64,000 nt of DNA from Jiella pelagia (GTDB lineage: Bacteria > Pseudomonadota > Alphaproteobacteria > Rhizobiales > Rhizobiaceae), in NCBI RefSeq assembly GCF_026898155.1, contig NZ_CP114029.1:2584001-2648000 (forward strand), in the 5' to 3' direction. Under the pieces are notes generated by a model, which ran no database searches, had not been told where the DNA came from, and saw only the letters and a list, made by a program, of their open reading frames with translations. Positions 58,998-64,000 of this stretch are shown here, in pieces (positions within the stretch are counted from its first letter, which is position 1; every line of letters starts with the position of its first letter). The translations under genes were made by a program, and so were the position numbers.

Positions 58998-59766
58998 CTA
59001 GATCACCGCAAGGTATGCGATTTGCCGATGGAGCAGCCGGAACCCCGGCATATCTCCCGCTCCCGGCCCGAGAAATGCATCGAAGCGATAGAAGCAGAAT
59101 TTGTTGCGACGAGCATCCACCCCGAACGGCTCAATTGGTGCGGCGCGGTTGGTGTGGGACCCATTTGAGGGAGAGATCGTTCCCGTCGCGATCTCGTCGG
59201 AAATGATCTCTGCAATCTGCCCCTGCCTGCTGCCGGATTTCGTGCACAGGCAGTTACCACACGTGCGCGAGAGACAGAACCGCTAGCCGTAGGCGAAGAC
59301 GTGCTCCAGAGGCGAAATCGAGCGGTTCGACATTGCTCCGCTGCCGAAGGGTGAGGTGATGGGAGGCAGGCTTCTCTCGCCTGAATGCCATCAATAGTCG
59401 TCGGCTCTGTCGGCAGCGGCGCGACAGAGGCGTTTGGAACGATCGCCGCCAACGCGCTGCCCGCTCAGACGATATTGCCCCTGCTCGGCTCCAACAACCT
59501 GTTCTTCGCAATACAACTCTCCAATGACTAGCATTTCAGTTGCAGGTCACGAACCCAATTTGTTGATGCCGTGACCTTCTGGTCTGTTCGGGCACGGCGT
59601 ATATCCTCGTTCTCAGATTTCCTGAGCCACAAACCTCACGCTGAACTGTTGCTGTTGCCAAGCCGGATCAATTGTCGCGCCATACGACCATCTGGCTATC
59701 ATGTCCGTCGCGCCGGGCAACGACACCCTTCAGGTCATCGAGCAGCTTTGCGCCGACGGGCGCCGG
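58998..59766. other. Region upstream of BREX
   Basis: About 770 bases that must hold the BREX promoter. No supported gene. A 48-codon plus-strand frame at 59385-59531 (GSVGSGATEAFGTIAANALP) is possible but has no support beyond being open. Confidence 0.4.
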
Positions 59767-60423
59767 TTAACGCTGATCATACGATCGATCATCGCCCCTA
59801 TAATGCATCCACCCGAAGCCCTGATCGAGATCCACAATCACATGTTTTTCCGATTTGAGGTTCAGTCTCAGGCTGCACTTGTGCGCCGGCTGGCCGACCA
59901 ACAGCTTGACGTCGAGATCGCGGCGATCTCCGTAACAGGCGGCCAACGCCGCAAGGTCCTCGTCCTTCTCAATGTCGGAAATGATCTCGTGGCGGGGCGA
60001 AAGGGAGCCTTTGTCCGGTGCCGTCATGATGTCGACCCCGAGCGAATCGTCGCCTTGGACGCCGCAGAACTTGGCGAGCGAGGCGATGGTGTCGATCAAC
60101 AACTTCAGCACCAGCGGTGAGCGGGTAAATCTATCGTGGTAGGTGACACGCGACAGGCCGTCGTCTTCGCTGATGCCACATTTGCGTATCGCGCCTTGAA
60201 TTGCAGCCGCGAGCCGATCGCCGAGAACTTTTGCTGCTCCTTCGAATTCCTTTCCCAGCTTCACCACGACGGCATCCGAGGCCGGCATGAAGCTTTCTCG
60301 ATCAATTGGACGAGCTTCGATGGAGAGTGACACGGGAGCCTGCGCGATCGGCAGCCTATGTTGGGACCCCCATTCTTCGCTCGGCGAGAGGAGGCCTTCG
60401 TCACGGCTTGATCTTTCCCCGGT
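59767..60423 (-). pseudogene. C-terminal fragment of an unrecognised protein with a PLD/MIT_C-like domain
   Basis: About 215 residues remain, beginning at the IS3-type element at 60424 and ending at 59767. The core (SRVTYHDRFTRSPLVLKLLI, then PAHKCSLRLNLKSEKHVIVD and LDQGFGW) has the same order of features as the BrxL C-terminus (D-x-[YF] helix, H-x-R/S-L-R strand, LD[RQ]G[LF]). The body was presumably a large defence protein, perhaps helicase-linked, but that is inference. The 5' part is lost. Confidence 0.5.
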
Positions 60424-60629
60424 TGAGTGGACACCGATGATAGGCTTTCGAGCCAAGACATGGAGTGTCCGATGGCAGAGAAGAAGCGCCGGTTCTGTCC
60501 GGAGGAGTTCAAGCGTCAGGCCGTGGAGCGGGCGCGCACGAGCGGTTTGAGCGTCGCCGATGTCGCGATGGAACTGGGCATCCACGACACGCAACTGCGC
60601 CGGTGGATGCGGCAGTTCTCGGTTGAAGG
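60424..60629 (+). pseudogene. IS3-type element Y, 5' fragment
   Basis: Left end TGAGTGGACACCGATGATAGG, then OrfA start MAEKKRRFCPEEFKRQAVER at about 60473 with HTH LSVADVAMELGIHDTQLRRW. Cut at 60630 by IS21 copy B. Confidence 0.85.
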
Positions 60630-60710
60630 TGTGTAGGGCGGTGAGAAAGTAGGCCACGAAGCGGCGCTGATCGGGGCTGCCGCGCCGGAGTAAAATCCGG
60701 CCAGTGGTTA

Positions 60711-62125
60711 GGCTGTTTGATCATGTCCCCGGGGATGGTGTATGAGCGCCGACCTTCGGAGAAGTCCGAGGCTGATCAGGCTGCCACGGCGGGCAGTCTG
60801 ATGGTAGGATTGTCGGTGATGCGGGCCAGCGTTTCAAGGCTCATGTAGCGTCGCGCCACGGCCCACTCGTCGTTCGTCTCGAGCATCAGGGCGCCGACGA
60901 GGCGGACGATGGCCTCGTCGTTGGGAAAGATTCCGATGACGTCGGACCGCCGTTTCACCTCGCGGTTCACCCGTTCCAGTGGGTTCGTCGACGCGATCTG
61001 GGCCCAGTGCTCGCGTGGGAAGGACATATAGGCCAGCACGTCGTCGCGGGAGGCGTCCATCAAGGCTCCGAGCTTGGGCTGTTTCTCCCGGAGAGCGTCG
61101 GCAACGACTTCCCACTGGTTCTCGGCGTCGGCCTTGGTTTCCTGGGCGAAGATCGTCTTCAGCATCGCCGCCACCGCCATGCGCTGCTTCGTCGGCGCAT
61201 GGGCAAGCGCGTTCCTCATCCAGTGAATGCGGCAACGCTGGTGGGTGGCGTTGAACACCCGGCGGGCGGCGGCGCGCAGGCCCTTGTGGTCGTCAGCAAT
61301 GACCAGCTTCACGCCGCGCAGGCCGCGGTCGGCCAGAGATCGCAGGAACTCGGTCCAAAACGTCTCGGCTTCGGACGGGCCGGTCGCGACGCCCAAGACC
61401 TCGCGCTTGCCGTCGTTGTTGACCGCCACGGCGATTATCACGGCACGGCTGACGATCCTGCCGCCCTCGCGCACCTTCACATAGGTCGCGTCGAGCCAGA
61501 GATAGGGCCAGGCGCCTTCCAGCGGCCGCGAGAGGAAGACGTTCACCCGTTCGTCGATGTCGGCGCAGAGGCGACTGACTTGGCTCTTCGACATCCCACC
61601 GGCGCCCATGGCCTTTACCAGATCGTCGACCGAGCGTGTCGAGATGCCTTGGACATAGGCTTCCTGGATCACGGCCACCAAAGCCTTCTCGGCTGTCCTG
61701 CGTGGTTCGAGAAAGCTCGGGAAGTAGCTCCCCTTGCGCAGCTTCGGGATCTCCAGCGCGATCCTTCCGGCGCGGGTATCCCAGTCGCGATCCCGATAGC
61801 CGTTCCGCTGAACCTCGCGCAACGGCGAACGCGCTCCCTTCGCGGCGCCCGTGCGCGCTTCCACTTCCATCTCCATGATGCGATCGGCAGCGAAGGCCAG
61901 CATGTCGCGGACGAAGTCGCTGTCGGCCTGCTTCTCAATCAGCTCGATCAGCGCCATTCTCTCGTCGGTCATCGTCGTCTCCGTTTCAGGTTCCAGGTGT
62001 TGCAACCCGAACCTTCTCGAAGATCGGCGATGACCGCCAGCGCTACCGTCGGCCGCGCGCTGCGCTACGCCGAAGGCTCCGCACGCGGCCTCCTACACCA
62101 CCACCAAGGACACGGCCGGCTGTTT
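60711..62125 (-). mobile_element. IS256-type element C, copy 2 (intact), with 8-bp target duplication
   Basis: Element 60719-62117 (1399 bp), imperfect terminal repeats GATCATGTCCCCGG and GGCCGTGTCCTTGG. GGCTGTTT at 60711-60718 and 62118-62125. Confidence 0.93.
60776..61972 (-). CDS. IS256-family transposase, element C copy 2
   Basis: 398 residues, intact: [68 protein letters not shown], ending [10 protein letters not shown]. Start [15 protein letters not shown]; the upstream ATG at 62005 is less likely. Confidence 0.93.
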   Translation of the reverse strand: MTDERMALIELIEKQADSDFVRDMLAFAADRIMEMEVEARTGAAKGARSPLREVQRNGYRDRDWDTRAGRIALEIPKLRKGSYFPSFLEPRRTAEKALVAVIQEAYVQGISTRSVDDLVKAMGAGGMSKSQVSRLCADIDERVNVFLSRPLEGAWPYLWLDATYVKVREGGRIVSRAVIIAVAVNNDGKREVLGVATGPSEAETFWTEFLRSLADRGLRGVKLVIADDHKGLRAAARRVFNATHQRCRIHWMRNALAHAPTKQRMAVAAMLKTIFAQETKADAENQWEVVADALREKQPKLGALMDASRDDVLAYMSFPREHWAQIASTNPLERVNREVKRRSDVIGIFPNDEAIVRLVGALMLETNDEWAVARRYMSLETLARITDNPTIRLPAVAA

Positions 62126-62129
62126 TCCT

Positions 62130-63650
62130 TTGTCGGGAGAGCGGCCGGGAATGTTTGCCGTGGAAGTCTACGCCTCCGTGCGCCGTTTCGTTCATCTCGA
62201 GGGCAACAGTCAGCGCGAGGCGGCGAAGGTCTTTGGCCTGAGCCGCGATACGGTTTCGAAGATGTGCCGGTTCTCGGTTCCACCTGGGTATACGCGAACG
62301 AAGCCGGTTGGAAAGCCGAAGCTCGGCACGCTCCTGCCGATGATCGACGCGATTCTGGAGGCGGATCGCATGGCGCCGGTCAAGCAGCGCCATACCGCCA
62401 AGCGGATCTTCGAGCGGCTTCGCGACGAGTATGGTTATGGCGGCGGGCTGACGGTGGTGAAGGATTATGTCCGGATCGCCCGCGGCCGCCAGCGCGAGAC
62501 CTTCGTGCCGTTGGCGCACCCGCCCGGCCATGCGCAGGCCGACTTCGGCGAGGCGATCGGCGTGATCGGCGGCGTCCGGCAGAAGATCCACTTCTTCTGC
62601 ATGGATCTGCCGCACTCGGACGCGCCGTTCGTGAAGGCCTATCCGGCCGAGACGACGGAAGCGTTCCTCGACGGTCACGTGTCGGCCTTCGACTTCTTCG
62701 GCAAAGTGCCGCTGTCGATCCTCTACGACAACACCACGCTGGCGGTGGCGAAGATCTGCGGCGACGGTCGCCGTGAGCGAACCCGGGCCTTCACGGAACT
62801 CCAGAGCCACTACCTCTTCGCCGATCGCTTCGGCCGCCCTGGAAAGGGGAACGACAAAGGCAAAGTCGAGGGGCTGGTGAAGTACGTCCGGTCGAACTTC
62901 ATGACGCCGATCCCGCATGCAGCGAGCTTTGATGACCTGAACGCCATGCTGGCCGAGCGATGCCGCCGACGGCAAGGCGAACGGGCCGGACGCCATAACG
63001 AGACGATCGGCGAGCGGCTCGTCGCCGATCTGGCGGCCTTCAAGGACCTGCCGGCGACACCGCTCGAGCCGTGCGAGAAGCGGATCGCCCGGGTCTCGTC
63101 GACCTCGCTGGTCCGATACCGGTGCAACGACTACTCGGTCCCGACGACCTACGGCTTCCGGGATGTCCTGGTAAAGGCCTTCGTCGACGAGGTGGTGATC
63201 CTGTGTGGCGGCGAGGAAATCGCCCGCCATCGGCGCGACTATCGCACCGGGACCTTCGTCTTCGACCCGTTGCACTACCTGGCGCTGATCGAGACCAAGC
63301 CGAACGCGCTCGACCAGGCCGCGCCACTCCAGGGCTGGGATCTGCCGGAAGCCTTCCAGCATCTTCGCCATCTCCTGGAAGCCCGCATGGGCAACCGCGG
63401 CAAACGGGAGTTCATCCAGGTGCTGCGGCTGATGGAGACGATACCGATGCCGATCGTCACCGACGCGGTGACGGAAGCGATCCGGCTCGGGGCCATCGGG
63501 TTCGATGCCATCAAGCTGATCGCTCTCGCCCGGATCGAGCACCGCCCTGCGCGTCTCGATCTGGCGGCCTATCCGCATCTGCCGAAGATGGACGTCAGGA
63601 CGACGGCCGCGGCTGACTACGCCGTCCTCATTCCCGGGCGGGCGGCATGA
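62130..63650 (+). CDS. istA: IS21 transposase IstA, copy B
   Basis: 506 residues, nearly identical to copy A (one visible difference: GRRERTRAF here, GRRERNRAF there). Transposition from outside promoters may be affected by the IS256-type insertion just upstream. Confidence 0.92.
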   Translation: MSGERPGMFAVEVYASVRRFVHLEGNSQREAAKVFGLSRDTVSKMCRFSVPPGYTRTKPVGKPKLGTLLPMIDAILEADRMAPVKQRHTAKRIFERLRDEYGYGGGLTVVKDYVRIARGRQRETFVPLAHPPGHAQADFGEAIGVIGGVRQKIHFFCMDLPHSDAPFVKAYPAETTEAFLDGHVSAFDFFGKVPLSILYDNTTLAVAKICGDGRRERTRAFTELQSHYLFADRFGRPGKGNDKGKVEGLVKYVRSNFMTPIPHAASFDDLNAMLAERCRRRQGERAGRHNETIGERLVADLAAFKDLPATPLEPCEKRIARVSSTSLVRYRCNDYSVPTTYGFRDVLVKAFVDEVVILCGGEEIARHRRDYRTGTFVFDPLHYLALIETKPNALDQAAPLQGWDLPEAFQHLRHLLEARMGNRGKREFIQVLRLMETIPMPIVTDAVTEAIRLGAIGFDAIKLIALARIEHRPARLDLAAYPHLPKMDVRTTAAADYAVLIPGRAA

Positions 63651-64000
63651 CCGACAAGTCGACACCCGACACCATGCCGAGGGGAACGACGGGCGGCACG
63701 CCGCAGGTCCTGCTCGCCCACCACCTCAAGCAGTTGAAGCTGCCGACGGTACTGCGGGAACATGACAAGGTCGCTCGTGAATGTGCCCGCGACGGCGTCG
63801 ACCATTCCCGTTACCTGCTGCGCCTGATCGAGCTGGAACTGATCGACCGGGAGCGGCGGACGGTCGAGCGCCGGATCAAGGCAGCACGGTTCCCGGCCGT
63901 CAAAAGCTTCGACACCTTCGACTTCACCGCGATCGCGACCCTCAACAAGATGCTGGTGCTGGAACTGGCGCGGTGCGAGTTCATCCTTCGCCGGGAGAAC
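63647..64000 (+). CDS. istB: IS21 helper ATPase IstB, copy B (partial, runs off the window)
   Basis: First 118 codons, MTDKSTPDTMPRGTTGGTPQ onward, same as copy A. The P-loop lies beyond the window edge. Confidence 0.9.
   Translation, partial: MTDKSTPDTMPRGTTGGTPQVLLAHHLKQLKLPTVLREHDKVARECARDGVDHSRYLLRLIELELIDRERRTVERRIKAARFPAVKSFDTFDFTAIATLNKMLVLELARCEFILRREN

Larger units (their letters stand above)
60630..64000 (+). mobile_element. IS21-family element, copy B, interrupted by element C copy 2; continues past the window
   Basis: Starts TGTGTAGGGCGGTGAGAAAG, same as the outer end of copy A. IS256-type element C is inserted at 60719 in the short leader before istA. The right end lies outside the window. 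Confidence 0.9.

Noticed and set aside
58857..59531. Small plus-strand genes upstream of brxA
   Set aside because: The open frames are short or antisense to brxA, have no convincing ribosome-binding sites and resemble no family.

Overview
The window reads as a high-GC alphaproteobacterial chromosome of the Hyphomicrobiales (Rhizobiales) type. The evidence is the ffh-rpsP-rimM-trmD block, a LOV/HWE-type light-sensing histidine kinase, an intracellular PHB depolymerase and Aurantimonas/Aureimonas-like protein sequences. The family-level guess is tentative.

Layout. Positions 1-18,240 are core chromosome: Rmf-like protein, threonine aldolase, a secreted hypothetical, ffh, rpsP, a PAS-PAS-GGDEF protein, rimM, an ABM-domain protein, trmD, PHB depolymerase, GNAT, DUF1330, pyrF, LOV histidine kinase and polA, ending at a tRNA-Leu(CAG). 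From 18,409 onward the sequence is an integrated island. A tyrosine integrase beside the tRNA has lost its catalytic half at an IS21-type element. Then come a dense nest of insertion sequences (22.2-29.5 kb), a cargo block of two trypsin-like proteases, an SGNH hydrolase-like protein and two envelope proteins (29.5-34.9 kb), a second IS nest (34.9-43.6 kb), a complete type I BREX locus on the minus strand (brxA-brxB-brxC-pglX-pglZ-brxL, 58,997-43,784), a truncated protein upstream of BREX, and more nested IS elements running off the right edge.

Three results matter most for reading the window. (1) Almost every apparent frameshift lies exactly at the heptamer GAGCCTC or its complement. Reading it as GAGCTC restores full-length polA, pyrF, rimM, brxL, brxC, pglX, two istB genes, the GGDEF protein and the cargo protease (14 sites). 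This looks like a systematic sequence error at a probably modified GAGCTC motif, so these genes are annotated as intact. A few other indels (ffh 4217, brxC 55652, pglX 49186) sit in short G/C runs. (2) brxC really is interrupted: an IS21-family element with 29-35 bp imperfect ends and a 5-bp target duplication sits in it. Removing element and duplication rejoins codons in frame to a 1178-residue BrxC. BREX is therefore probably silenced but otherwise complete. (3) An 8-bp target duplication of one IS256-type element is split between 29,500 and 43,635 in inverted orientation. This implies that about 10-14 kb carrying the protease/SGNH cargo was inverted between IS copies, and that the cargo formerly lay directly beside brxL.

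How the genes work together. The core block serves SRP targeting, ribosome assembly and tRNA modification. The island carries phage defence (BREX) and an uncharacterised protease/SGNH/membrane cassette that may be a second defence or stress module. Repeated IS activity has broken the integrase, brxC and the gene upstream of BREX.
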